A stretch of 64,000 nt of DNA from Sweltsa coloradensis (lineage: Eukaryota; Arthropoda; Insecta; Plecoptera; Chloroperlidae). The position numbers and the translations under genes are program-made. This document shows positions 39,612 to 49,765 of the stretch, piece after piece. The stretch is from the NCBI GenBank assembly GCA_024449915.1, contig JAMZAV010000954.1, positions 124,001-188,000 on the forward strand, given 5' to 3'. The stretch's first letter is position 1; each line of letters begins with the position of its first letter. Under the pieces are notes generated by a model. It saw only the letters and a program-made list of their open reading frames with translations. It was not told the origin of the DNA and made no database searches.

Positions 39612-39999
39612 AACCTGGGTGCCTCTACTTTCTGCCAATCAGGGCGAAGAGTTAGACGATGACAGTGACAAGAGTTTCCTTGGAAGATACCCAAAACGAC
39701 CACCAAATATGTCCGCCTTAACTCTTCTCGAAGCTGCATCTCAGTATTACTGGAAGAATAGATGGGTTTGTCGTCGAAAGCCAGCTGTGGTTCGAGTGTT
39801 CCCGCGACTACATGCGAGCGACGACAATCCTGAGATGAACGAAGCCTTCTTCAAGCAGCAAGTGATTCTTAAGTCGTCGTGGACCAATATGGATGAGTTG
39901 AACCCTCTTGATGAAAGCTGGGAGTCTGTGTACAATGGAAAAGGCTTTACCGTGTCCGCTGATTGCTTGAAGGAGTACAAGATGTGGACGGCGAGGTAG
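39575..39999 (+). pseudogene. Helitron linker region, part 3
   Basis: Frame +1 relative to the previous part. It reads SLNI-type ETFVSIYIGGETW, then SFLGRYPKRPPNMSALTLLE and RVFPRLHASDDNPEMNEAFF, typical of the segment between Rep and helicase. It ends in a stop at 39999 with continuation in another frame at 40022. Confidence 0.75.
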
Positions 40000-40021
40000 A
40001 CAGCGAGGATGACTGGAAGAG

Positions 40022-40820
40022 GTGGACGAGGAACGTGAGCAAACCGAGTGGATGCGAGTAGCTGGTATGGGTCCTGATGCAGTCGCAGTGCAGTGCGAGG
40101 TTGGGTTGAGGGAGTTTGACGTGTCGTACCCTTGGTCCGAGTCGTATTGCAACTATCCAAACATCGAATCTGTAGCCAGCTTCATACAGGATGTACGAAA
40201 TGTTGAACTGTCATCGTTTGAAGAAATAGAATCTGTAATAGTTTTAACTTCCGAACAACAATGTTTAATTGATATTTTGAACAGTCAAATAAATTCAATT
40301 AAATCAAGTACGCACACTGACACAACTATCACTCGAAGAATTATTGTACAAGGCACGGCTGGAACTGGCAAAAGTACAATAATCAAAGCTATGACTCTAA
40401 AAATGAAAGAGGAATTGGGAGAACATTCGTACCTGTTGGTGGCACCCACTGGAGTAGCGGCATTTAATATAAATGGTAGCACCATACATTCTACTTTCCA
40501 TATTGGCACCAACACTTCAAAGTTTGTTGAGTTGAGCGGCAAAGAGGCCAGAAAGTTTCAATTAACTATGCAAGATTGTAACTTCATTTTAATCAATGAA
40601 TATAGCATGATTGGTTGTAACTTAATGGCTATGATAGACAAGCGATGCCGACAAGGGAAGCCTCAAGACGCTGTTCATCCGTTTGGAAATCTATTCGTGT
40701 ATATGTTTGGCGATATCAAGCAACTTCCACCTGTTTGTGATCGAGCCCTCTACAGTGATAAACTTTGCAACCATGGCATTTCATTTTCAATATTGTCACA
40801 AGCTTTCCATCGTACAAAAA
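40022..40820 (+). pseudogene. Helitron helicase domain, N-terminal half
   Basis: Pif1/RecD-type SF1 helicase motifs appear in order. Walker A is GTAGTGKST (residues 111-119), motif Ia APTGVAAFNINGSTIHS, Walker B region FILINEYSMIG (190-198) and motif III GDIKQLPPVCD (230-239). Walker B has Asn where Asp is usual (DExS becomes NEYS), which should harm ATP hydrolysis. The frame departs near 40820: after AFHRTKT the conserved continuation is in the next frame. Confidence 0.8.
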
Positions 40821-41645
40821 CAAGCAGGCGACAATCCCAAACAACAACAATTCCGAGATCTCTTGCTACGGCTAAGCGATGGTTGTGCCACACTTCAAGA
40901 CTGGACATTATTAAAAACCAGATTTAAAACGTCCTTAACTATAAATGAGCAGGCACATTTCAACAGCTCTCTTTGTCTTGGTCCGACAAAAGAAATAGTT
41001 CATAGCCATAACATGTCCAAACTAATGGAACTTGCAAATCCTGTGGTTAAAATAACCGCCAAACATAACTGCCCCACTGCAGCGCAAGGTACCGAAGATA
41101 ATGCACAAGGACTGCAAAATGTCATCTACCTTTCTCGTGGAAGTCAAGTGATGTTGAAAACCAATCTCTGGACATCACAAGGCCTCGTCAATGGCGCAAC
41201 TGGAACTGTGGTCGACATCGTATATACGCCAAACACAAATCCGCCTTCAGATCATCCACTGTGTGTTTTGGTTAAGTTCGACTCATACCAAGGACCTTCA
41301 TTCCACCAGCCCAAAGTCATACCGATATGCTCCATGTCCAGAGCTTGGACGGAGAAATCTATCAAATGTACCCGAATTCAATTTCCACTACAATTAGCCT
41401 GGGCAGTGACCATCCGCAAGTGCCAAGGCATGACCTTAGATTCAGCTGTTGTCGGGCTTGGCACCAAGGAATTCGCAGTGGGAATGAGTTTTGTAGCAAT
41501 TTCTAGGGTACGTTCCATTAAAAACCTCATGTTGGACCCTTCATTTCCATTCGATAGGATCGATTCACTCAAAAACTCCAGCTCATTACGACAGAGGCAA
41601 AAAGAAGAAAGTAGGTTGAAATCCCTTCCTCTTCCGATCACTTAG
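40815..41645 (+). pseudogene. Helitron helicase domain, C-terminal half
   Basis: It continues the helicase in a new frame: FRDLLLRLSDGCATLQDW, then GSQVMLKTNLWTSQGLVNGA (motif IV region), LQLAWAVTIRKCQGMTLDS (motif V; the usual HKSQG reads RKCQG) and MSFVAISRVRSIKNLML (motif VI). It ends at a stop at 41645. The total Rep-helicase length agrees with a normal animal Helitron protein of about 1.5 thousand residues. Confidence 0.8.
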
Positions 41646-41757
41646 ACGTAGAGTGAACACCTCCAATGTTTGAGCAACATTACGCATTTAGTTGTTTTGG
41701 AAGTTTTATTTACACATCTATTTTTAACTATTTTTGCGGAGGGAGGTGTGGGATCCT

Positions 41758-42100
41758 TAAGGCTCATTCACAAACAACTTAGGCCTCTAACTTTAGGTGG
41801 CTGATCATGATAGACGTTTTTAAACCTATCACAACAATACAGATTTGCAGTGTTTACTTTTATCGCGTTAATGCTTGTTGCCAATGCCAAATTGTCGGCT
41901 CGAGTCGCTCTCTGATTGGTTTATTCTTAATGTTAAGTTAGCTGCTAAGTTTAAGTTTGGAGTTTGCAAACTTTCTGCTGCTGATAAGTGTAAGTTAAAA
42001 GCTAAGTTTTGGTCATGAACAGTAATGTTGTTTTCCATAAGACAAAACTTTAAGTTAGCGGCTAAGTTAGCGACTAAGTTGATTGTGAATGGGCCTTTAT
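41758..42100. mobile_element. MITE in the Helitron 3' region
   Basis: AAGGCTCATTCACAAACAAC and GTTGATTGTGAATGGGCCTT form imperfect terminal inverted repeats. CTAAGTT/AACTTAG words are repeated inside both ends. Non-coding. Confidence 0.55.
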
Positions 42101-42394
42101 GCAGTAACGTCCACGTCGTGGATCCTGGATACTGGAAGCTATTTAATTGTTATAACATGCCACAAGTTTTAACATATTATTTAGTTTCTTGCAAATAGCT
42201 GCTTTTCTATTAACGTTACGACCCTTATTACCAACAAGAAGATTATATTTTGTTTTAAAAGTTTTAGAAGCTGATAAAAAACATTGTTAATTAACTCCCG
42301 AATACGGCTTCTTTTGTGTGATTTCATGAATTGCATTCCTGTCGAAAATTTTAAAATTTACAAAATGTGCAATGTGGGTCTAGCTATAGCACGT

Positions 42395-42432
42395 GCTCGC
42401 TTATCAACGCGTCCCAAATGAGCGTTTCCTAG
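42395..42432 (+). repeat. Helitron 3' terminus with hairpin
   Basis: CTCGCTTATCAACGCGTCCC, then GCGTTTCCTAG, then T. The AACGC/GCGTT stem lies 6-7 bases before CTAG, as in known Helitrons. Confidence 0.85.
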
Positions 42433-42474
42433 TTTTTAAATTTCTTCGACTTCCCACGCAGCAGAACATCATCA

Positions 42475-43060
42475 ATTGATGTCCGCTACAAGTCCTGTCG
42501 GGGACGTCAACGTACGGGAAGTCCTAATGACGTCCAGTGGACATCGTGAAAAGGATCTCGATTTCCGGGACCTCGATAGAATGTCCATAGGACACGGCGA
42601 TAAGGACGTCCACAGATGAAATATCAGGGAGGTCAAGGGGACGTCTCTCGTACAAAGTGAATAGGACGTCCACATATAAAATATCAGGGAAGTCAAAGGG
42701 ACTTCCCTCAGACACTGAAATAGGACGTCCACAGATGAAACATCAAAGGGTGTCAGGGGACGTCCCTCAGACCTGCAAACAGGACAACCACAGATGAAAT
42801 ATCAGGGAGGTCAAGGAGGACGTCCCTCAGACACTGTGAATAGGACGTCCACAGATGAAATATCAGGGAGGTCAAGGGGACGTCCCTCAGAATCTGCAAT
42901 TAGGATGTCCACAGATGAAATATCAGGGAAGTCGAGAAGACGTCCGTCAGACACTGTGATTAGGATGTCCACAGATGAAATATCAGGGATGTTGAGGGTA
43001 CGTCCCTCAGACACGGCGAATAGGACGTCTACAAACGTGAAATTATTGAAGTCAGTTTTA
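42475..43060. repeat. 60-bp minisatellite, block 1
   Basis: About nine to ten copies of GGACGTCCACAGATGAAATATC plus GTCAAGGGGACGTCCCTCAG. The 60-bp period keeps long frames open on both strands (a 20-residue repeat such as DISSVDVLFTVSEGRPLDLP on minus). No gene context supports translation. Confidence 0.9.
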
Positions 43061-43394
43061 TGATATTTTCGTTTCTTTGTGTAACGAGGTCAAGGCATGT
43101 TCTTTTATAAGATTTGTTTGTGGTGGTGCCCATAGGGCTCGTGTGATTTGTACTAAGCCAAATAATTCCACCGTATATACCCAAAAAACTTTAAACTTAT
43201 CACCGCTTCAGCTTAAAGAAACCCTGGTTCACATTTAATTCGTATCAGATTATTTGTAGCAGATCTTATAGATGCACCGGTCAGACGCGCGTGTATATAC
43301 TGACGTTAAGTAACTCGTAAGTAGAAACACTCCATTCCCCCCATTGGCCGTCCAAGTAAGAAGGGACTAAGCGTGTTTTCCCGTATCCCCTCGA
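43061..43394. other. Spacer between minisatellite blocks
   Basis: Unique AT-rich sequence without a gene; probably an insertion or an older gap in the array. Confidence 0.5.
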
Positions 43395-43625
43395 CTTACA
43401 CTGCGAATACGACGTCCACAGATGAAATATCAGGGGGGTCAAGGGGACATCCCTCGTACAAGTGAATAGGACGTCCACAGATGAAATATCAGGGAGGTCG
43501 AGGGAACGTCCCTCAGACACGCAAACAGGACGTCCACAGATGAAATATCAAGAGGTCAAGGAAACGTCCATATGACCTGGTGAGTAGGACAACTATAGGC
43601 CAATTTTCAGTGATTTCAATTGAAC
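43395..43625. repeat. 60-bp minisatellite, block 2
   Basis: Three to four further copies, more diverged toward 43600. Confidence 0.85.
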
Positions 43626-43899
43626 GTCGCTCGAAAGTAAATTCATCTCTGCTGTACCAAATTATTGTTGATTGATGAGCACTTTAGCGGCATTGCTTTA
43701 AAGGGGCTATGACCACCTAAAATTATTTTCAACCACATAGTCTATACCATAATACAACACTTGAAGTACCGTTTTAAAAACGTTATCTTGAAACTGTAAA
43801 TTTACACGAATTATTTAAGCTTTTTGATTCAGAAATTTGCGAAAATATGCATTTTGGTGAATTTTTATACCAGCTCAATAACCTGCTTGTTTTTTGTTC
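43626..43899. other. No feature recognised
   Basis: AT-rich flank. Confidence 0.4.
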
Positions 43900-44259
43900 C
43901 ATCACACAGATACTAGAGCATATTGTACCAATCTAAAATGGCCCTTTATTACATCGTGCCTTAGAACTTCTCACTAATATGCACCGAAACACGCAAAAAT
44001 ATGCATATCAAAATTGCTCTCTAGTCAGCATATTTTGACCAAACCACTTGACCTATTACACAAAAAAATATATTTGGTTTACAGAAGAGGCTGACGAGTA
44101 AGTCAATAATGACCAATATTTTTTTGGACCAAATTCGTCCCCATGTTATTTCTTATGGGAGGTTTTTGCCGATGGGACCTAGATCAAAAAATACTAAGTT
44201 TTACAACTTTTTTACGGGTCAAGGTGGACTTAATATTTTTTCTGTTACTGTTACTAATG

Positions 44260-44406
44260 CAGTTCGAAATCGTACTTGGTCTAGCAGGTCTCCTGGTGAC
44301 TCTTGGAGATTCTCTACCCGCTGAGGTACGTGAGTTTATGTCAGCGGGTAGAGAATCTCCAAGAGTCACCAGGAGACCTGCTAGACCAAGTACGATTGCG
44401 AACTGC
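44260..44406. repeat. Near-perfect palindrome, arms of 66 bp
   Basis: 44260-44325 and 44341-44406 are reverse complements with one mismatch; the loop is 15 bp. The core contains CTAGCAGGTCTCCTGGTGAC. Such a length should extrude or fold readily. Confidence 0.9.
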
Positions 44407-44529
44407 ATTATGAATGAAGCTGAAAGCAGAAGACATTAATTTTTATCATAAGTTATTATTTCAATCCAGTTCCTCTTCCTTTACTACCTTAGGCTGGATC
44501 TAGACAGCATAATGTATTATAGCCTTACA

Positions 44530-44670
44530 ATTGACGTGCCCTTATTCCAAATTCATTCAAAACCCTATTATTTATACCTACATATCAATCAAATTAAATG
44601 CAAAATGTTTCCAAGTACTCAACACATCACTCTCTCACTCGTCTAACAACGACTTTTTGAGTTTTCCTAG
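44530..44670 (+). mobile_element. Family B 3' end fragment
   Basis: CTCACTCGTCTAACAACGAC then GAGTTTTCCTAG followed by T. The preceding 100 bases match the family B inner arm. Confidence 0.65.
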
Positions 44671-45580
44671 TGGTAAAAGAATCTATAATGTTTTCCATTT
44701 AGTGTTCGGCTCAAAAAAGTAAAATGTCAAATTCCAAAAATTTCAAATATTGAAATAAAATAAAAATTAACCAGGGGCTTAAGTATTTTCTTAGATTATT
44801 ATTTTTAATTAAGGCTAAGAAACTTACGAGTAGACGTCGGATAGTTAGACTGCTGGCGCTGTTCTGCAAGTGTACTGTGGGCAAGTGTTTGTCAGGCGGT
44901 GCTTATATATTGAGCCGTTGTCGAATGTCGTACCATACACCGTAGGTTTATTACCGTTACACAATCGACACTTTAAGTTGATATTGTTAAAGTGTGACGC
45001 ATTGCACACTGCCTCAAATATCCTACACTCTATGAAAACGTGCCCGTCAGGGGCATAGACAGGATTTTGATTCAGTGGGGATGAATTTCGGTTTTATACT
45101 AAGAAATCATTTCGGGAAGTGTATGTTTCCTGGTACAGTGGGGGGCCTGGGGACGCTCCCCAGCTAGTGCTGGTCTGGGGCGCACAGCCCCAGAAAACTT
45201 TTGATTTCTAACATTGCAAATAGTGACATATTTTACTAGGATTTAGTGTGCTTTTGTCGATAATCTATAGAAATGTGAAGATCCACATACCGTCAGTTTA
45301 CAAAATCTTGTCATGTGTTGACCCTACAAAATGTGTTCTTTATTTTATTATTAAAATATGTACGTGGTATAAACCTTAAAATGTTTTTTTGTACAACATT
45401 CGACTATGAAAGCCGTCACAAATACATATTAAATGAATGCTTTTGGAGATTTTCGTGGCCGATATTTTTTCGGTTAAAATGACACGTATATTTTCGTTTG
45501 GCATTATAACAAAAAAAAACGAATACATTAATTTAAATATGACGTTGTTATGTTAGTACTTTAGACAGAAATTAAAAAAG

Positions 45581-45652
45581 TGACTGCAACGGGGTTTGAA
45601 CCCGGGACCTAAGCTTACCAGGCTATGCTCTTACCAACTGAGCTATGCAGCC
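45581..45652 (-). tRNA. tRNA-like sequence in a repeat
   Basis: 72 nt. A box perfect; the T arm loop region reads GGTTCAAACCC, a valid B box. The acceptor end TGCAGTC pairs with GGCTGCA without the usual U-G. Confidence 0.5.
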
Positions 45653-45869
45653 ACCAATTTAAAACTGTCTAATTCTTGGTCTGTTTATACATTGTTAATA
45701 ACGTGTGTAGAGCACATTGCACTGCCTTTTAGACTACATATGAAATTAACTGGAGAATACAAACCACCTCTGTAACCCTAGAGTTGGGATATATGATGTT
45801 TAACCTTGGCTTTACAGTAGGCGACTATGACGTTGTTATGAAAGTACTTTAGACAAAAATTAAAAAAAG
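45653..45869. repeat. Inter-unit spacer
   Basis: AACGTGTGTAGAGCACATTGCACTGCC and CCTCTGTAACCCTAGAGTTG recur once more at 45985-46080, so tRNA-like units here are in a direct tandem with a spacer of about 215 bp. Confidence 0.65.
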
Positions 45870-45941
45870 TGAATACACCGGGGATCGAACCCGCGACCTT
45901 AGCATACCGGGCTATGCTCTTGCCAACTGAGCTATGCGGCC
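45870..45941 (-). tRNA. tRNA-like sequence in a repeat
   Basis: 72 nt with both boxes perfect (TAGCTCAGTTGG, GGTTCGATCC). The first acceptor bases read GGCCGCA, pairing with TGTATTC less well. Confidence 0.5.
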
Positions 45942-46156
45942 ACCAATTTAAAAACTGTCTAATACTTGGTCTGTTTTTACAATGTTAATAACGTGTGTAG
46001 AGCACATTGCACTGCCTTTAAGACTACATATAAAATAACTGGAGAATACAAACCACCTCTGTAACCCTAGAGTTGGGGTATATGATGTTTAACTTTGGTT
46101 TTATGGTAGGCGACTATGACGTTGTTATGTTAGTACTTTGGACAGAAATAAAAAAG

Positions 46157-46843
46157 TGACTGCACCGAGGATCAAACCAGGGGGTGAGACTCGACGCAAA
46201 ATCCACGTGGTTTGGTTAATTTCCGTGCTGTATTCCGACAATCGGTAGACTCAACGAATCTTTCGATTCCGTCTGCTATTTGGTTGACGGAAACACTTTC
46301 GACAGTCGTAAATTTGTAAACAACAAAATCCTCCATTTTTATTTCGATAACTTAGCATTATATTTTGCTTAAATACCGGAATATTTCGTGATTTGTTGGT
46401 CCACAGTACACTTGCTTGACTCTTTATAAGTTGTTTATTGTTGCACAATACTTTGTTTCCATTATTGTTTATTATAAACATAGTAATTAACAAACATACC
46501 TTAAATTTGACGTTGTTTGTGTACACAAGATAAAAAACCAAAACACGGCTGCACAAAAACTCACTGCCTTATAAATATGTGGCTGGCTAGTTTCTTCTTA
46601 CATAATCATGGCGGTGGATTTTATAACGAAGCTTCCGATTGGCTAAACAATGGTAAAATCCTTGCCACAGACGCAAGTCACGGAATGCTTTCGAAAATCG
46701 GAAACGAAACTCGAGTCTACCGAATGTCGGAATTGTTTCTTCATGGACGGAATCAAATTATTCAAAACCACGTGGGAGTTGAGGCCCGTCGAGTCGTACC
46801 CAAGCTTACCGGGCTATGCTCTTACAAACTGAGCTATGCAGCC
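46157..46843 (-). pseudogene. tRNA-like sequence split by a MITE
   Basis: The acceptor/T half is at 46157-46180 and the remainder at 46803-46843. The intervening 0.62 kb is the MITE listed next. Confidence 0.7.
46181..46802. mobile_element. MITE with long imperfect inverted arms
   Basis: The left end GACTCGACGC..CCACGTGGTTT..TTCCGACAATCGGTAGACTC is mirrored by the right GAGTCTACCGAATGTCGG..AACCACGTGG..CGTCGAGTC. The noisy copy at about 11952 shows the same host sequence without it. The ORFs 46251-46556 and 46517-46879 lie within and are unsupported. Superfamily not assigned. Confidence 0.75.
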
Positions 46844-47068
46844 ACCAATTTAAAAGGGTCGAATTTGTCTGTTTTGTAAATTACTTTTGATTGTTACAAA
46901 ACAGACAAAAAATTAGACAATTTTGTACATTGTTACAAAACAGTCTATAAATTTAGACAGTTTTAAATTGGTGAAATTACTTTTGATTGTTACAAAACAG
47001 ACAAAAAATTACACAATTTTGTACATTGTTACAAAACAGTCTATAAATTTAGACAGTTTTAAATTGGT

Positions 47069-47140
47069 GGCTGCATAGCTCAGTTGGTAAGAGCATAGCC
47101 CGGACAGACAAGGTCCCGGGTTCGATCCCCGGTGTAGTCA
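47069..47140 (+). tRNA. tRNA-like sequence, right arm of palindromic unit
   Basis: 72 nt. Both boxes perfect and acceptor GGCTGCA/TGTAGTC pairs fully with wobbles. The anticodon arm right strand reads GACA and no longer matches TAGC, so that stem is broken. Confidence 0.5.
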
Positions 47141-47170
47141 CTTTTGTAATTTCTGTCTTAAGTACTAACA

Positions 47171-47192
47171 TATATATATATATATATATATT
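47171..47192. repeat. (TA)n microsatellite
   Basis: TA run between two tRNA-unit tails. Confidence 0.9.
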
Positions 47193-47259
47193 ATACCTTG
47201 GCTTAGAGCAGGCGACTAAGACGCTGTTTTGTTAGTACTTAAGACAGAAATTAAATAAG

Positions 47260-47331
47260 TGACTACACCGAGGATCGAACCCGGGACCTTAGCTGTCCGG
47301 GCTATGTACTTACCAACTGAGCTATGCAGCC
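47260..47331 (-). tRNA. tRNA-like sequence in a repeat
   Basis: 72 nt, both boxes intact; the D stem is weakened (GTAC for GAGC). It follows a reversed tail across the (TA)n, so neighbouring units are tail to tail here. Confidence 0.5.
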
Positions 47332-47379
47332 ACCAATTTATAACCGTATAATTTATGGTCAGTTTACTAGACATATAAA

Positions 47380-47396
47380 TATATATATATATATAT
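47380..47396. repeat. (TA)n microsatellite
   Basis: Left boundary of the third PLE relic. Confidence 0.85.
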
Positions 47397-47720
47397 AAGA
47401 TAAAAACAAGGATCTTGGGTAAAACCGCGTCGAAAATAAGATGAACCAGGGCAGAACCTGGGCGTCCACTGACGTTTCGTCTGTACTACGTCAGACATTT
47501 TCAAGGTTGACTGTGACTCTACGGAGGTTGGAGTCACAGTGGTTGGCAAGCACGCAGCGCCCGCCTTATATAGCCTCGGCTGAAGGTGCGGGGCGGCGAG
47601 GTTATATAGAAAATAGGTGCGGGGCGGCGAGGTCATATCGTGAAAAGGTGCGGGGCGGCGATGTCATATCGAAAAAATATATACGGATGGTGGCAATTGA
47701 GAAATAAAATAGCACAGCTT
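47397..47720 (-). repeat. PLE pseudo-LTR-like end with GC-rich tandem repeat
   Basis: It begins like the foldback at 23481 (GGATCTTGGGTAAAACCGCG). It holds a decayed hammerhead-like motif (47466-47512; GAAAC and CGTC present, first box changed) and three tandem copies of GGTGCGGGGCGGCGAGGT at 47585, 47617 and 47647. Confidence 0.65.
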
Positions 47721-48442
47721 ACTGTAGTGAAACCTTTTTAGTCCGGCTTCTTGTCATAGGGCCTGATTGGTTGTCTTTTGAAATGTTATTCGTGCTTAGA
47801 ATTATGGAATCTGAAATTTGCACCACCTCTGAGGGATTTGGCTGAATAGGTCTACGGACTACATTTCGAGGCATGAGTGCAGTTTTCCAAGCAAGAGGGA
47901 GGCTCTGGCTATCATCTCTTTTGTTCATGTTATTCGGCCGTTTCTCAATTTCCACAGATTCACGGATAATACGTGGCTTGAGCTGTTGTACAGGACAAAT
48001 AGTTTTTGTTTTGTCAAAATCTATCACATGCGAGTAAGATTTAGCATGTTGAGCCAGGGCTGATTTCTTGTCACCTGCTTTCACAGCATTAAGAGTGTTC
48101 ATTTATCCTCACTGCTATGCGTCTGCCTGTTTGGCCTATGTACGTTTGATCGCAGTCGCCACAGGGAACCTCATAAACCCCTCTTTCTTCCAGATGAACA
48201 GAGTCCTTAGCACTTCTCAAAAAGGAGCTGATTTTTCTGTCAGTGGAGGAAATGGTTTCGATGTTCTTACGATTGATGATTCTACCTATGACGTCTGTGG
48301 TACCCTTGACATATGGAAGAAAAACTTTAGACCGTGGTTTCTCCTTGTCCTCAGTATCATCCTCAAATTTCTTCAGTTCACGTTTAAACGCTCTGGTTAT
48401 GTCTCGGTCCAAGTAACCATTGAGTGAGAGAGCTTCACGCAT
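47719..48442 (-). pseudogene. Penelope-like element relic (third PLE): RT end + GIY-YIG
   Basis: The frame 48089-48442 reads ALSLNGYLDRDITRAFKREL, KVFLPYVKGTTDVIGRIIN, RKISSFLRSAKDSVHLEE, then the endonuclease start GVYEVPCGDCDQTYIGQTGR and RINEHS. After one frameshift, 47719-48102 continues with KKSALAQHAKSYSHVIDF and the RESVEIEKRPNNMNKRDD end. GIY, YIG, Arg and Glu-His elements are all visible. Compared with the 16.8-22.3 kb PLE the order is identical and the sequence clearly different. Confidence 0.8.
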
Positions 48443-48550
48443 GGCATACCGAAGGACATCATGAAGTTAGCAAGGCATTGCATGTCTTCTACATACTTTA
48501 TTCATGAAAACAAGTTTTATAAGCAAGTGGAGGGAGCTCCAATGAGCTCG
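48443..48550 (+). pseudogene. Opposite-strand RT fragment of the third PLE
   Basis: Immediately beyond 48442 the plus strand encodes an RT segment (ARHCMSSTYFIHENKFYKQV then EGAPMSSP). Thus the element switches strand at about 48442, as the first PLE does at 18412. In motif B, Gly of MGSP is Ser. Confidence 0.7.
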
Positions 48551-48730
48551 CCCCTACATGCTTTATCCGATTGTAATGATTTTTTCGCAGAACCTTCATT
48601 TTATGAATTAATATATTCATGTGAACTTTGAGCGCAATCGAAAAATTAATTCTCATAAAAATTGCAATTTTACGCTTTTTTTAAATTTCTTCGACTTATA
48701 ACACCTACATCATACATTCGATTGCAATGT
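48551..48730 (+). repeat. Family A internal fragment
   Basis: CCTACATGCTTTATCCGATTG and the CAGAACCTTCATTTTATG block. Confidence 0.6.
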
Positions 48731-48759
48731 AGTGTGTAGTGTAATGTGCACCCCTGATC

Positions 48760-49048
48760 CTCATGTCGTCGTCGTAAAAATTAAAACAATATTTACAAGA
48801 TCGTAAGGATAGCTGTGTAGTGTACGACGCTCTCCAAGCTGTAAGAAAATATCCAAGTCCTGCTGAAGAGTAACTTTCAGTCAGGATTGCCGGAGGTGAT
48901 ATTCGAACTCGTCACCTCCGAATCTGAGTCTCACACGTTATGTCGGAGCTATACGTCTGTCTGTAAAAGATTATGTCATACATAGTATCAACTTTATTAT
49001 TTGGATAAATATTACACACAATTCTGTGTTTAATGACATTTCTCGTTG
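48760..49048 (-). repeat. Possible tRNA-derived relic and AT-rich flank
   Basis: GGAGGTGACGAGTTCGAATATCACC near 48890-48925 on the minus strand resembles a T arm, and TAGCTCCGACATAACG an A box. Weak. Confidence 0.3.
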
Positions 49049-49765
49049 TTGGATGAGCGTAGCGAGCGAAGCGAAGATTCCATTTCACTACACTGGAGAA
49101 AAAAATCCGGAATGTTTTTTTTTCTTTTTTTTGACTCCGATTGCAATGAAATTTTATGGAGGCCTTCGAAATCTCTGAACTTAGAACTGCCACGTTTTTG
49201 AGCGCAATCGGAAAAAATTTTTCTTATAAAAAACGCAATTTTACGATTTTTTTCGATTTTTAAAAAAATTCTTCGACTTATAACACCTACATGCTTCATC
49301 CGATTGTAATGATTTTTTCACAGAACCTTAATTTTATGAATTAAGATATTCGTCTGAAATTTAAGCGTAATCGAAAAATTATTTCTCATGAAAATCGAAA
49401 TTTTATGTTTTTTTTTTCTTTTTTAAAACAATTCTTTGACTTATAACACCTGCATGCTTTATCTTATTGTTATGATTTTTTTACAGAACCTTAATCTATT
49501 GAATGAATATACTCGTGTTAAATTTGAGCGCAATCAAATAATTATTTTTTATGAAAATTGCAATTTTACGATTTTTTTATTTTTTAAAATTTACGGTGAA
49601 TTAAAAAAAAAGTTAATTTTTTATTTAATTTAATTTTGTTTAAAAAAATCTTCGACTAAGTATTGATTTTTTCAATGAACAACAGAAAATCCGCGTAACA
49701 CATGGCAGCTCAATGCACCAATTACGCTCATCCAACAACGCGGCGGGACTTAAGCGTTTTCCTAG
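49049..49765 (+). mobile_element. Family A Helentron-like repeat, complete copy
   Basis: 5' GTTGTTGGATGAGCGTA and 3' TACGCTCATCCAACAAC match as a 17-bp asymmetric TIR. The extra 3' segment is CGCGGCGGGACTTAAGCG then TTTTCCTAG, followed by T. Confidence 0.8.

Larger units (their letters stand above)
36056..42432 (+). mobile_element. Autonomous-type Helitron, 6.4 kb, ORF decayed
   Basis: The 5' end is TCGAGGAAGCAG preceded by A. The 3' end is AACGC..GCGTT hairpin + TTCCTAG followed by T. This fits rolling-circle Helitrons, which insert between A and T without duplicating the target. Between the ends are a Rep-like and a helicase-like coding region in the usual order. It has a hAT MITE near the 5' end and a second MITE in the 3' non-coding part. 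Internally deleted relatives with the same ends are at the left edge of the window. Confidence 0.85.
43900..45580 (+). repeat. Clean copy of a large repeat, body
   Basis: This region is present two more times in damaged form at 7090-9470 (-) and 9480-12000 (+). It holds a long palindrome (44260-44406), a family B 3' end (44530-44670) and a block GTTAGACTGCTGGCGCTGTTC of unknown nature. No protein is encoded; small ORFs are not conserved. Class unknown. Confidence 0.6.

Noticed and set aside
42475..43625. CRISPR array
   Set aside because: Repeats are contiguous 60-bp units without unique spacers, in eukaryotic DNA and without cas genes.
46251..46879. ORFs of 101 and 120 aa as host genes
   Set aside because: Both lie in the inverted arms of a MITE, on opposite strands.
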